This document shows positions 12,431 through 23,900 of a stretch of DNA of 64,000 nucleotides, piece by piece. A model generated the notes under the pieces. It had not been told where the DNA came from. It was given only the letters and a program-made list of their open reading frames with translations, and searched no databases. The DNA is from Orthonyx spaldingii (Eukaryota; Chordata; Aves; Passeriformes; Orthonychidae), in the NCBI GenBank assembly GCA_013397795.1, contig VZTJ01001194.1:106450-170449 (forward strand), given 5' to 3'. The translations under genes and the position numbers were made by a program. Positions within the stretch are counted from its first letter, which is position 1. The number at the start of each line of letters is the position of its first letter.

Positions 12431-12599
12431 CTGTCCAGAGAAGCTGTGGCTGTCCTATTCCTGGGAGTGTTCCAGGCCAGACTGGATGGGATTTGGAACA
12501 GTCTGGGCTAGTGGAAGGCGTCCCTGCCCATGGCATGGGGGTTGGAACAAGGTGGTCTTTAAAGTCCCTTCCAACCCAAACCCTTTGAGTCTGTGATTC
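12431..12599 (+). mobile_element. CR1 3' fragment, right arm of a head-to-head pair
   Basis: Sense CR1: CCAGAGAAGCTGTGGCTGTC, GGCCAGACTGGATGGGATTT, CTAGTGGAAGGCGTCCCTGC and AAAGTCCCTTCCAACCCAAA, ending in TGTGATTCC. The last 80 bases are complementary to the left arm. Confidence 0.92.
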
Positions 12600-15500
12600 C
12601 AATTTAATGGCTCAGGGTTGTCTCTGGCGACTGCAAATGGGTAACCCTTGTCTTGAGAAGATCAGTGGTGAGGAACAGGTTGCTGAGACCTGCTGATCAT
12701 GGCAAACTAAGGGGAGCTCTGTGTGCAATTGTTCTGCCCCTTTTGAGAGGTGAGGATGATCACGAGCTGGCACCACCCACCCCAGGATGCCATGCCACGG
12801 GATGTGAAGCTGAAAAGGAGGAGCACCCCCAGAACCCCTGGTGTGGCAGTGCCCAGCTGCTCACAGCCTTCTGCTCCTCCAGGAGCCTTCTGCAATGGGA
12901 GTGGTGGGATGGGAAGGCAGGCAGGGTCTGGCGTGGGGGCAGGGGCAGCTGTGACACTGCGCTGCAATGTCACAGGCTGCTGCTGCTCGTGGGGCCCTGC
13001 AGAATTCATGAGAACTGACAGTGAGGTCAGGGAGATAATCTGAAGGAGCTAAAGCAGCTGGAAACCTGGAGAGAAAAATGACAAGTTCTTTTGCACTTTT
13101 TGAAGCTGAACCTTATTTACTTGTGGGGACAGATCATCTGAAGGACTGATACACACCAGTGGCTAAGGGGGAAATTCCAGAAGAGGAAGAGCGCATTCCT
13201 TTAGGAATATGTGGGTAATGAGTAGCAGAGGAAAAAGAGGCAAGGATAATTTTGGATCTGAGATCAATACTACTGGAATTTTTCTTTTGATTTAAGAACA
13301 TTTGCAGAAGATATCTCATTGTTTAAAACCCCTCAACAACACACCCAAATGCATTCAAGCATAACTAGATCTGAAGTGTAATTCTCTCAGTGACACGACT
13401 GTCACCCTGGGTTTTTTTAGCATATATGGGGCAGGGAGGAGGCAGCAGTCAAGCAGCAGCTCCCCTGACAAGACAAATCTTTCATCTTGCATGAATCTAA
13501 GGTAATTCCTTTCTTGCCACTGAATTCCTGGTTCACAGCCCTCTGTGAGCAGGTGTTTTAGGGCACAGGTTAGCTCAACACAGAGAAGACTTGCTGAGTG
13601 TCCCAAGTTGAAGTGCATCATGTTTTAGGTTCTGTAAACGCAGGAATACAAACTGGCCAACAAACTTTTGTGAATTGGACCATGAGTCGTGATTAATTTA
13701 TCAAGCTGTTCTAAATGTATCAACTAAAGTAACAGAAATATAAACAAAAGTTATGTAATTCCTTCTTGCCTGTGCTTGGGCCTTGCTTGTGATGGTGGAA
13801 ATATAAACTGAACTAGAGCCTCTGAAAAGATTTCCAAGAAAAAGCCTTTGTTTAATGTTTCCTATGCATCAGATATTCCACTTGCCTCCCAGACGCATAT
13901 ATTCCAAATCATGCTTTTGCTGTCCACAGGAAATTCCTCCATCTATTTATACTTTCAAATCTATGATCTTACACATTAATAAATAGTAATGAAGTCCTGA
14001 AGTAAATACCAATGTGACGGTTTCGCTGGAGATCTCACTGACATTTATAAATATCTGCAGCTTTCATGGTTCAGGACACTGGCAGAGCTCACAGATTCTG
14101 TTAAACTTTATCACATAATTGTACATATGGTCCCTCTTTTGAAAGTATAATGCACAGGGTTGATGGAATATTTCTGTTAGGCAGCACCGGGTGTGTTTGC
14201 CTGCTTTATGAAAAGCCATGTTTCTGTGCAGGTGTATTTTAGCTAAACCCACCATTTTTCATCTCAGCTGACACCAAAGAGCACACACAGTCTGGACTTC
14301 CCCAAGCTATGGAAATATTGCTATCTCGTGCTTACTCACTGCTCTGAGTCATCCATTTGTGTGTCTGTGCATTTATACTCCAGCAGATAATCCAACGAGA
14401 CTAAAAGCCATTGCACTCCTTGTGTGTGCCTTTGTCTGTCAGAGGGATTACAGCACTTGGGTCCCCATGGTGGAAAATTTGGCTCAGTGACCCAGGAAAT
14501 ACTTTCCAATTGAATGCTGTCATGGCCCTGCTCCAAAAGGTAAGACAGAGGAATTTCACAGGACAGCCCAGAACTGAACCTTGCATGGGAAAATCCTGAG
14601 CCAGGGATTTTGTTGCTGGGATAAGGCCAAGGTGAAGAGCTGTAAAGTATCACTAGCAATGAGTTTGAGTCTGGCTTCTCCAGGAGATGTTTTAGTGACC
14701 AAGAGCAAAGGACTTGAGATGGAAATTCATTTCAGCCTCAGGTTCAGGAGTGGTACAGGGATCTCCAAGCCAGTTTCTTGCTGGAAACATTCAATGCTGC
14801 CTAACTGTGCAAAAAGACAAATTTCTAAATAGGGAGAGTCCTACATTCCCAGTATCTCCAATGATAATAAGAGATGGGGAAGTGGGAGGGAATTCTCTAC
14901 TCCAGAGAACTCAGTCAAAGCAGGACTTTTCTCCTCATACAACAGGGAAGATCCTCACTGCCTTTAGTCTCCCAAAGGTCCTGTCATCTGAGCAGGAATC
15001 AAACAGTTGCCATCCCTGATCTCTGCTAGAACTGACAGGAAACGGATAACTTCCAGATAAAATAATGGCCAAAACTCCTTTTTTACGTGGTTAAACTTGC
15101 ACACACCAAGGGAGTTCCATGCTCAGTCTGACTTTCAATAGAGACCTTGGGACAGCCAGAATGAAGGGAACTGCTCAGACAAAACTCTCTCAGTTTGTGT
15201 GCAGGTGACACACAGACACAGCTGCTCCCAGCAACTCTGCACTGGGATGGTGAAAGGAACTTCCATCACCTGCTAGATGGATTCTGCCAGCACTTCTGAA
15301 GCCCCAGCACTGCCCACATTTAAAGTCAGTTAAAAGTATTATGTGTTATCTCTTTGCGAAACTCCTTATGGATGAACCTCTGGGAACAGCTGCTTTAATC
15401 CCCTGTCTGGTCACTGGGGACATGAGAGCTGTGATTGCCACTGTTGCTGCTGAGGATGAGACTGGAAGAGAGCAGCCAAGGCAAACGGGATGGGCTGCTG

Positions 15501-16056
15501 TTGAGGTCAACACTAAATCCCAGAACAGGTGGGATTTCTGCTTGTTCTAAACTCACCAGGTAAAACCAGCTTTTTTCAGACAATGCACAAATCACCTTTA
15601 GACTCTCTTCTCCAGATTTCCAGAGATTTATTTATACTGGCCTAAAAGAAATGTAACACAGAGGAACGGAGAAGGGCTTGCTGCATATGCCACAATACAG
15701 ATCAAGTCAAGTGAAAAAGCCAGTGTTGGTGGCACATGAAAAATTAGCTCCCTGGAGCAAAGTAGGCAACGACTTATTTATGCTGGCTGGAAAAACTGCT
15801 TGTTCTACACACTTGTTTTCCTCTTACCTACAGCTCTCCCCAGGTAAGGGTAACCAGCCTGGTAATTTTGCATATCAGATTTTTTTGCTGGTAATGTTTG
15901 TAGGTGCTGGATGTGTGAGTTAACCATGATTCACTGTGAAGTGATTTAAGACATGTAACCCGTCCCCAATTATCATTCTGATAAAGGGAGGAAAAGCAGT
16001 GATGAAACAAGTGTGTGCCTAAAGAAAGGTTGTAAAGTTGTGTTCTGATCCATATC
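12600..16056. other. Unique intergenic block
   Basis: No gene or repeat family was recognised in 3.5 kb. The interval 12,650-13,010 is GC-rich with overlapping frames on both strands. From 13,600 to 14,300 it is AT-rich. Confidence 0.5.
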
Positions 16057-16132
16057 TCATAGAGTCACAGAATCAGAGTACCCTGAATTGGAAGGGACCC
16101 ACAAGGATCATCAAAATTCAACTCCTGGCCTT
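16057..16132 (-). mobile_element. CR1 3'-end fragment of a third subfamily
   Basis: TCATAGAGTCACAGAATCAG, then CCCTGAATTGGAAGGGACCC, ACAAGGATCATCAAAATTC and AACTCCTGGCCTTGC match the CR1 type whose 3' end reads GAATTGGAAGGGACCCACAA. Similarity fades by about 16,132. Confidence 0.8.
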
Positions 16133-16371
16133 GCCTCTCCTTTGCCTCCTCTGTGGCTGAAGACTTTGTCCAACTTGCAGACATGTGTGACCCCAACAAA
16201 AGCTTCATGTCACCACCTGAGACCCAGGGGCTGTGCAGGGCAGGCACAACCCTTGCTGTGCAGATCAGATGCTTGGTCTAAAACCTGCACAACACAAGTG
16301 TAGGGTAACCTGGGGCAGGAGGGAAGGGGGAGGGCAGCTGGACATGCCACCTCCTTGTCCTACTAAAGGGA

Positions 16372-16660
16372 AGGTAACCAGAGACAGGAGGAGAGGAAGA
16401 GGCCTCAGCTTGCACCAGGGGAGGTTTAAAATACATATTAGGAAAAATTTCAGTACTGAAAATGAAGTTGGGCATTGGAACAGACTTCTCAGGGCAGTGG
16501 TGGAATCACCATCCCTGGAAGTGCTCAAGAATTATGTGGATGTGGCACCTGGGGACATGGTTTTGTGGGGAACACAGTGGTGCTGCATTAACAGTTGGAT
16601 GGTTGGACTCAGTGATTTTTAAGGTCTTTTCCTGCTTTAATTACTCCATGATTCTATGAA
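16372..16660 (+). mobile_element. CR1 retroposon, about 290 bases
   Basis: Sense CR1: CAGCTTGCACCAGGGGAGG, ATATTAGGAAAAATTTCAG, CCATCCCTGGAAGTGCTCAA, GTGGATGTGGCACCTGGGGA, GGTTGGACTCAGTGATTTTT and GATTCTATGAATG at the 3' end. Confidence 0.92.
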
Positions 16661-18404
16661 TGTTGCTAAAAATGACCACTGGAAAAATGAAGTTTAAACA
16701 TCCTTAGGTTATCTCACCAAATTAATGCACTGGTTGCCTTATTGGACGGATCATGCAATTTCTCAAGCTGTTCTCTTGCTAACATGGACAATTACTCCCA
16801 GTTCAGATAAACCTAAAGGCACCAAAAAAAAATCCTAGCCACAATTTTAAAAAAATTTTTAAAAATTTTGATTCTCCAACGACGAGGTCTTTTAAAGGTC
16901 ATATCTTGACAGAACTCCCCTTCTTACCCCCCTGTTGTGCTAAACCAGATCAGTATTATTGACCTTGACAACAATGCCTGAAAGGTTTAGTGACAATCCA
17001 TTCTGTATCAACGAGCACATAAAACCGCTGTTTATGGGCTGGGGCGTTCTCCGCGAGGGGAGATCGGCTGCTCCTGACAAGGCGTGGAGTAAAGAGATTT
17101 AATGTATCCATCTGAATGTGGAATTGGATCGTAGCCTCCTGACATGAGATCCCCAGCCCCAGGGAGAGCCCTGCTCGGCGCTGTGGTGCCGCATTAGCCA
17201 CTCGTAATGGCCACGCGAAGAAACAGAGCATGACAAGAGCTAAATAACATCGGGAGCGGGGAAAAGGCCAGGGTTCCACCAGCCCCTCTGCTCTCCCAGA
17301 CTTTTTAAAACATGGAGAGCAATGAAATGCTTTTAAAGGGGGCTTATTTTGCCTTTGTAACCACTCTTTTTTTGAAATAAGGTTTGCGGAGGTGGACGTG
17401 TCACGATGGAAAAAAGCGGCCATGGGTGGTTCATGTTTTGCTGCTCTCCCACGTTTAACTCCAGTCCTCAGCCTGTGTATGCTCTTACACCTGCTCTGGA
17501 GCAAGAGGTCCCTCTTAATTTAATTCTTCTTTTCCTCTTTTTATCCCTGATGCCTGCCCCAAAATGATCAACAAAAATAAGAGCTGAAACTCTGGCCCCA
17601 ACAAGGGCAAATCGAACCTGCCCGTGGTGTCAGTGGGGGCAGGATTTCACTTGTTCAGTCAGAAACAGGTTTTGCCAGAATCCTGACTCTTTCCCCTCGA
17701 GTTATGGTGATTACTGGGGTAGAGGGGGAAGGGGGAAGGGAGAGGGAAGAACTACAGTAGATAAAGAGATGAATAAAAAAACCCCAAAACACACACAGTG
17801 GCAAAATGCACGTTGACTATTGTTATTCAGGTGGTTTATAATAAAATTTGGAAAATGAAGCACATGAAGGAAAGAAGACAAGATAAAAATTAAGGGTTTT
17901 GTTTCAGAGTTTACCTTTCTCTGGTTTAAGGGGTTATAAATATTCCCTCCTAAAGGGCTGAGTTACCTCCTGTCATTAGCCTTATCTCCACAACGCCTGT
18001 TCCATCATGTTCATTTCAGGGTCAAAAAATTCACCTTGAAAAGCAGCAGCACACAGCAGATTTCCCCTAGATCCAGGCAGGGAGATTTGTTTACCAGCCC
18101 TTCCACTCTTCCAGCACTGGGAAGCCAACCGAGGCTTTGTGTATTTGGCCTCAGGGTGTCTTTCCCTGTATCATTGTGTCTGGAAGTAGCATGGAAGCGA
18201 ACTAACAACTCTTCATGGTCTCTTCTGGAGATGCAGGATTGTTGTCCAAGGATCAATAGCTTCTGTTTCAGTACATATATTACTGAATTGGTGTGATTGA
18301 AAACAACATTTGGGTAGAAGAGGGGCAGCTCACTGCAGCACAAGTCCCAGGACTGGAGAACAGTGAGTACAGGGACATCATTGTCCAGGGAGGCCACGGA
18401 GGTG
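16661..18404. other. Unique block; candidate conserved non-coding DNA
   Basis: CR1-free. It contains an AT palindrome at 16,852-16,869 and a moderately CpG-containing segment at about 16,960-17,500. That segment holds a 182-codon minus frame (16,956-17,504) without recognisable domains. I do not call it a gene. Confidence 0.5.
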
Positions 18405-18867
18405 GTCCAAGGGCTGGAGCCCCTCTGCTCTGTAGACAGGCTGAGAGAGCTGGGGCTGTTCAGCCTGGAGAAGAAAAGGTTCCAGAGAGAACTTAAAGCT
18501 CCTTCCAGTGCCTAAAGGGGCTCTGTGAGAGCTGGAGAGGGACTGTTTAAAGGCATGGAGGGATAGGACAAGAGGGAATGGCTTCAAACTGACAGAGGGC
18601 AGGGTTAGGTGGGATGTGAGGAAAAAATTCTTCCCTGTGAGGGTGGTGAGACCCTGGCACAGGTTGCCCAGAGAAGCTGTGGATGATTCTATCATCTTGT
18701 ACAACTCCCCTGCTATGGACAGGGACACCTTCCATTAGACCAGACCCCATCCAACCTGGCCTGGAACACTCCCAGGGATGGGGCAGCCACAGCTTCTCTG
18801 GGCAACCTGTGCCAGGGCCTCTTTAAAGTCTCTTCCAACCAAACCATTCTCTGATTCCATGATTCTT
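18405..18867 (+). mobile_element. CR1 retroposon with an internal inverted segment
   Basis: Sense CR1 runs from 18,405 (GGGCTGGAGCCCCTCTGC, GACAGGCTGAGAGAGCTGG, TTCTTCCCTGTGAGGGTGG) to GAAGCTGTGG at 18,682. An antisense CR1 segment follows (about 18,683-18,820). The sense 3' end then resumes at CTTTAAAGTC and finishes GATTCCATGATTCTT. The antisense part covers the stretch missing from the sense copy plus 31 duplicated bases. Confidence 0.9.
18683..18820 (-). mobile_element. Inverted CR1 segment inside the plus-strand CR1
   Basis: TGCTATGGACAGGGACACC, ACCCCATCCAACCTGGCC and GGGATGGGGCAGCCACAGC are antisense CR1. Positions 18,787-18,817 are the exact reverse complement of 18,652-18,682. Confidence 0.9.
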
Positions 18868-20504
18868 GCCACTTTTGTGGGGACGAGAGGTGGAACTAGG
18901 ATGAACATTTGTCTGCACACACGCTCTCAAGCCCCAGTGTTTATGCAGAGACCCCTAGAAAACCCATCCTGTTTTCCTTCTCAGAAGGAAGAGCACAGTG
19001 TTACTCTCCCAGTTCAAGATATTTCTCTATTTCATATTTCACTCACATGAGCTTATTTGATTCTTGCAGTGGCAGAAAGCACAAAGAATTGCCAAAAGAG
19101 AGTTTTAGCCACAGTAAACTCAGCAGCATCGCACATCTCTGGTAAGCAGAGAGTCACCACCATCACTTACAGCACTAGTTTAGTGCCACACAGCTGCTGC
19201 AGGTCCAAGAAATTCAGCTTGGGTGGCTGGTAAAGCAAATTCTTGCTTCAGTCATTTGAAAGGTAGTTTGCAGATCAAAGGGGTCTTGGAAAAACTAAGG
19301 CACAGGTTATTTGAAATACAATCTCGGTTGGAATAAACCACAGTGGGGTTCCTTTCCTGAGGCAGCCCCTACCTCCAGTTGTTGCTCTGGGAATGCAAAC
19401 AAAAGGGGAAGGCAGCAGAGGATAAATAAAACCCCCCAAAAGTCAAGGAAAGAAGGAGGAGGAAAAGAGAAAAGATTAACTATTCCATCACCAGCAGACT
19501 CCTGAGTGGTGCATTTGTCCTTCCTGCAGGAAAAGTCCTTCCTTTGCCATCCACAACAACCACCTGGCCTCTGGCTTGCCTCCAGCCCTTTTCCCCCATT
19601 TCAAGCCCGTAATTACTGACTCCAGGTGCGTGGCTTCAGCCCATCCCCGGTGCCGTCCCCCTCCACAAGTGAAGGATTGCAATTTGCCAGCCTCCCCTGA
19701 AGTGCTTTGTCGCAGCCTCCGACCCCGGGTGTTGCACTGACGGGCGGCACGGCGCAGAGGGGAGGGAAATGGAATTTACCGGGGGAACAAAGGGCATTAG
19801 TGCTGCCCGCCTCCGGCCCCAGGTGACCTGCGGAGCTGACCGCAGGCTCTCTGGTGAGGGACAGCAGGCTCGGGGCACGGAAAACCCCGAGCGTGGAGCA
19901 GGGCCGGCAGGCAGCTCCACCTGCAGCAGCCACAGCCCTTCGTGCCACTACCCTGGGCAAACACCGCCAGTCCTATTTCCAGTTTTAATTACCGAAATAT
20001 TTCAGCTGGTAGGGTACTCGGTGCTTGTGGAGGGTGTTCAGCTCAGGCAGCGCTCACCCCTCCCGTCCCAGCCCCTGGCAGAAGGGTGTCCCATCGCCGG
20101 ACGCCTCACACTGTGGTGTGAGCCTTTGGGATCGGAGCGGCCCCAGGCTTTGCTGATGGCTGCGTTTGGGATCAGGTGCAGTGACAGAAACGCTGTGGAA
20201 ACACCCGTGATGCTGCCTCTTTGTTTTGCTGAAACTCCTGGAATTTGCCTTTTGCACCCACACGGGGCAGGACCCATCCCTCTGTCCGTGGCATGAACTC
20301 TCCTCAGCCAGGGCTGATCCATGGCTGGTGCCCCTGGGCTCTGCTCTAAAACAAATTAACAGTGACAGTGATAATGACAGGAAAGTGAGATGATTTAGGT
20401 TTGCAGCTCTGTCCTTTGATTTGGTTTGATGCAGCAAGCACAGGCATGGATGAACGGGGGATGAAGGGATAAAGTGCTCCCCTCTTAGGCCTGGCTTCAT
20501 AGCA
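18868..20504. other. Unique intergenic block with a CpG-rich patch
   Basis: No gene was recognised. The part 19,620-20,180 is dense in CpG and GC, like a small CpG island. A 175-codon plus frame (19,769-20,296) crosses it without a recognisable domain. Confidence 0.5.
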
Positions 20505-20624
20505 CACAGAGAATTATAAATGGTTTATGTTGGAAAAGACCTTAAAGATTATCTCCAACCCCCTGCCATAGGCAGGGACACCTTCCACTATCCCAGGTTA
20601 CCCAGGGCCTCATCCAACCTGGCC
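20505..20624 (-). mobile_element. CR1 3' fragment, left arm of a head-to-head pair
   Basis: ATGGTTTATGTTGGAAAAGA, CCTTAAAGATTATCTCCAAC, GGCAGGGACACCTTCCACTA and CCAACCTGGCC are antisense CR1. A spacer of about 105 bases separates it from the sense copy. Confidence 0.88.
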
Positions 20625-20729
20625 ATTCCACTGCATGTGAGGTTTTTGCAAGCACAGGCCCTTTGCACCTACCTGAATCAAAGGTGTGTCCTGTCTTTGC
20701 CCCCCAGAAAAATCCCAACAAAAATCCCA

Positions 20730-20995
20730 ATGGCCTTAAACTGAAAGAGAGCAGGTTTAGATTGGGTATTAGGAAGAAATTCTTCCCTGTGAGGGTGGGG
20801 AGGCCCTGGCACAGGGTGCCCACAGAAGCTGTGGCTGCCCCATCCCTGGCAGTGTCCCAGGCCAGGTTGGACAGGGTTTGGAGCAACCTGGGATAGTGGA
20901 AGGTGTCCCTGCCCATGGCAGAAGGCTTGGAACCAGGTGATCTTTAAGGTCCCTTTCAACATAAATCACTCGATAATTCCGTGGTTCTGTGATCC
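20730..20995 (+). mobile_element. CR1 fragment, right arm of a head-to-head pair
   Basis: Sense CR1: ATGGCCTTAAACTGAAAGAG, ATTAGGAAGAAATTCTTCCC, AGAAGCTGTGGCTGCCCCAT, GGGATAGTGGAAGGTGTCCC and GATCTTTAAGGTCCCTTTC, ending GTGGTTCTGTGATCC. Its last 130 bases can pair with the left arm. Confidence 0.93.
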
Positions 20996-23900
20996 AGGGG
21001 AGGGCAGCAGTACTGAAGTTGCTTTCTCTGAACATCCCTGGAGCAGCAGCTCACAGCAGATGAGCAGAGCAGCACGGCAGCAGCTCTGCTGAGCTCGGCA
21101 CAACCTCCTCCTAAAGCCCCTGCTGCTGCCTGAGTTACCCCAGCCAGAGCTCTGCTCTCCCTGGTGGGACTGTGCCTGCTGCTTCCTCTGGAATACTCAG
21201 CTCAGGCACCTTCCTGCTCTTCCTGCAGATGCTTCTGACTCATGCTGATCTCCCAAAGATTAGGGAATCCAGCTTTTGAAGTGCTCTGTGCTATAGAAGA
21301 AACATGTGCTATAGAAGAAAATAAATTAATTGAAGCAACATTGGTCCGAGCTCTATCAAGGCAGAAATCAGACAGAGGCAGGAGGAATGTCCTTTTTTTC
21401 CATGGCTCCCTCTGACCCATGGGCTGGAGGAGGAAGTGGGCAGATATTTTTAACGGAGACATTACATCACCTTTTTTTTATATTCTCCATCTGTATGAAC
21501 TGTAAGGCAAAGTGGAGCCAAGTGTAATTATTCCTGAAGAAATTAAGGCATGAGCACATGCACAGCATCAAGGTGGAGATCCCAATATGGGAATCTTCCC
21601 CATTTGGCTTCCCTCTGGGCCAAACGAAGATCTGTCCCTCCTTCCTACCACCTCCCCCTCATCCCTATAAACCTGCAGCTACCTGTAAAGCTCCCAGGAC
21701 ACCTGGCCATGCCCAGGACCATCTGTGCACTCACTGAGACTGGTGTGAGTTCAAACCAGGAGCACTGGGAAATAAATTTCTTGAGGGACACTCCTTTGCC
21801 CGGACATTTGAAACAGCAGTCTCAGCCTTGCCGTTTGATGCAGTAGATATTTCTCCCCTGGACAGGTTATTCTAAATTGGAAAGGAACAGCATAAAAAAG
21901 TTACAAAACCCCCTTTCTCCAACTGGGACTTGATCCTAAGCACTGTAGGAAATGGGCTCACCAGTGGGATGAGGATCCTATTCCACATGAAGCCCTGACC
22001 AGGTTTTTGCCTGTTTCTCCATGGTTTGCCCAGGTCACCCCACAATTACCCTTAGAGGTTTTCCTCAGCTGCTGAAAAGAGGAGCACAGAAATGGGTAAG
22101 AGGCTGCACTGCAGCATTCTTGGAGTTTTCAGGTTCACCTGGAGCCCAGACATGACAACAGCCTGTCTGCTTGTGCCACCCCACTGCCTCGCTCTGCCTG
22201 GGTCTCCCAGAAGAGGATTTTTACAGCCCAGGAGCAGAATTGGTGATATTGTTCCCAAGGCTTTGACATCTCTATGTGAAGGAATTTGCTCAGTAAGAAG
22301 CATTGCAGACCACAGGTGTGGGTTTACCATATCGCTACACCTTGATTTTTGGAGCACATTGAAAATGCAAGGTTTTGTTTTATCAGAGGCTACAGATACC
22401 ACCTATATAAAAACAGGAGACCACCAGCTTTGGATTACTAATTTTCCATTTATTACATTTTACTTTCTATTAACTTTTTATTAATTCTATTTGTTTTCCT
22501 ATAATCTTTCTATTAGCTTTTCTATTTTGGTTTTCTCTTTCATTTCCTCTGCTATTTTTTCATCATTCTGCCTTATAATCAGTTGAGATGAACAAACAGT
22601 TCTGGCCTCTTCCCATTCATTACATGGGACTGTTTTGGTTTTCATTAACTTGTTTCTGCCTTTTTGTTCTGGAAACCATACCCTGTCTGCAAAGAGAAAG
22701 AAGGCAAGTACAGCATTTTGACCCTCACATTTCTGTCCAGTTTTCTACTGCTGAGATGCCTGGCCCTTGTCTTCACACCAGCCACTTTTTCTGCTGCTCA
22801 GCTCTGCAGCAGCCAGACTTTGTGGCAACATCCCAGATCCAGCATTCCCCACTAACCAGGAGAACGAGGCCATCCTATTCTAGGACGTCTCCCTGAGAAC
22901 AGGCAGACAATTATTGGAAGCACAGGAGGAAAAGGGGTGAGAAAACTTCAGTAGTGAGAGCCTGTTCCACCAGCATTTACAGGTCTCGTTTATAAACAGG
23001 AGATTACTGCAGAAAAGTTCAGCGCTCACAGCCGCCTGGAAAAATCCCTCAAATACAGTTTCCTTTGACTCTCCCCTCTGCAACAGTTGGGACTCACTCT
23101 GAAATTCAAATTAACTTTCATACCCGGCCTACAATTCCATTTTGTGCCCCAAAGCAAGATTTCCTGCATAATTGTGTGTATTTAGGTCACTTCTCCATTG
23201 TTCGCTTTTGCAAAGAAAATTGCTGATTTGCCAGTGGAGAAAATTCCTAATACAGTTTTCAAAAGCACTTTTGCAATTAGAGATTGTGCTCCTAAATGAG
23301 ACTGGAATGTAGGCATGGATTTGCTTGGGTAATGTCTTGAGACTTTTTATGTCTGTTTTTGACAGCAGTGACTCCATTTAAACACAGACTGTATTTGACA
23401 TTTATACAGGGCTGAGCTTGTTTGCCAAACTTTATTAAAAGAAGTATTTATCCTACTCTCATACTTTAATCAAATATTAGCCATAAGTATGCAATATGTG
23501 CAAATATTAATCTAACTAATTAACATTTAATCTAGAGAAATAATATAATCTTTTGCTGTTCTAAGGTTCTTTTCACTGCAAATTTTTCCCTACACTTCAT
23601 GTTGAGTGAAGTTCTTTTGTTTCTAAATTTCTGCTGTGAGAAGTGCTGGGTGGGTATCTCCTGTTTATGTCTGACTGTACAGCACCAGCCACATGTATGG
23701 GCAGAACCATATAAACATTTTAACTCATCCAGGTATCAAATGAAAATATTCTGAGCTGACTGCAATGAAGAAGAAAGCTCTCCTGAAGGCTCAGTTAATT
23801 GGCTGAGACCAAGGATCCATGCAAAGCGAAGCTGTTTCTCTGTATCTTGCAATGAACTAAGGAGCATGACTCAAAAGTTATTTTTTTTTACATCTTAGAA

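Noticed and set aside
16852..16869. Perfect 18-bp AT palindrome
   Set aside because: Made only of A and T runs; expected by chance in AT-rich DNA and not tied to any other feature.
19769..20296. 175-codon plus-strand frame
   Set aside because: It lies in GC-rich DNA with open frames on both strands and shows no recognisable family or splice structure.
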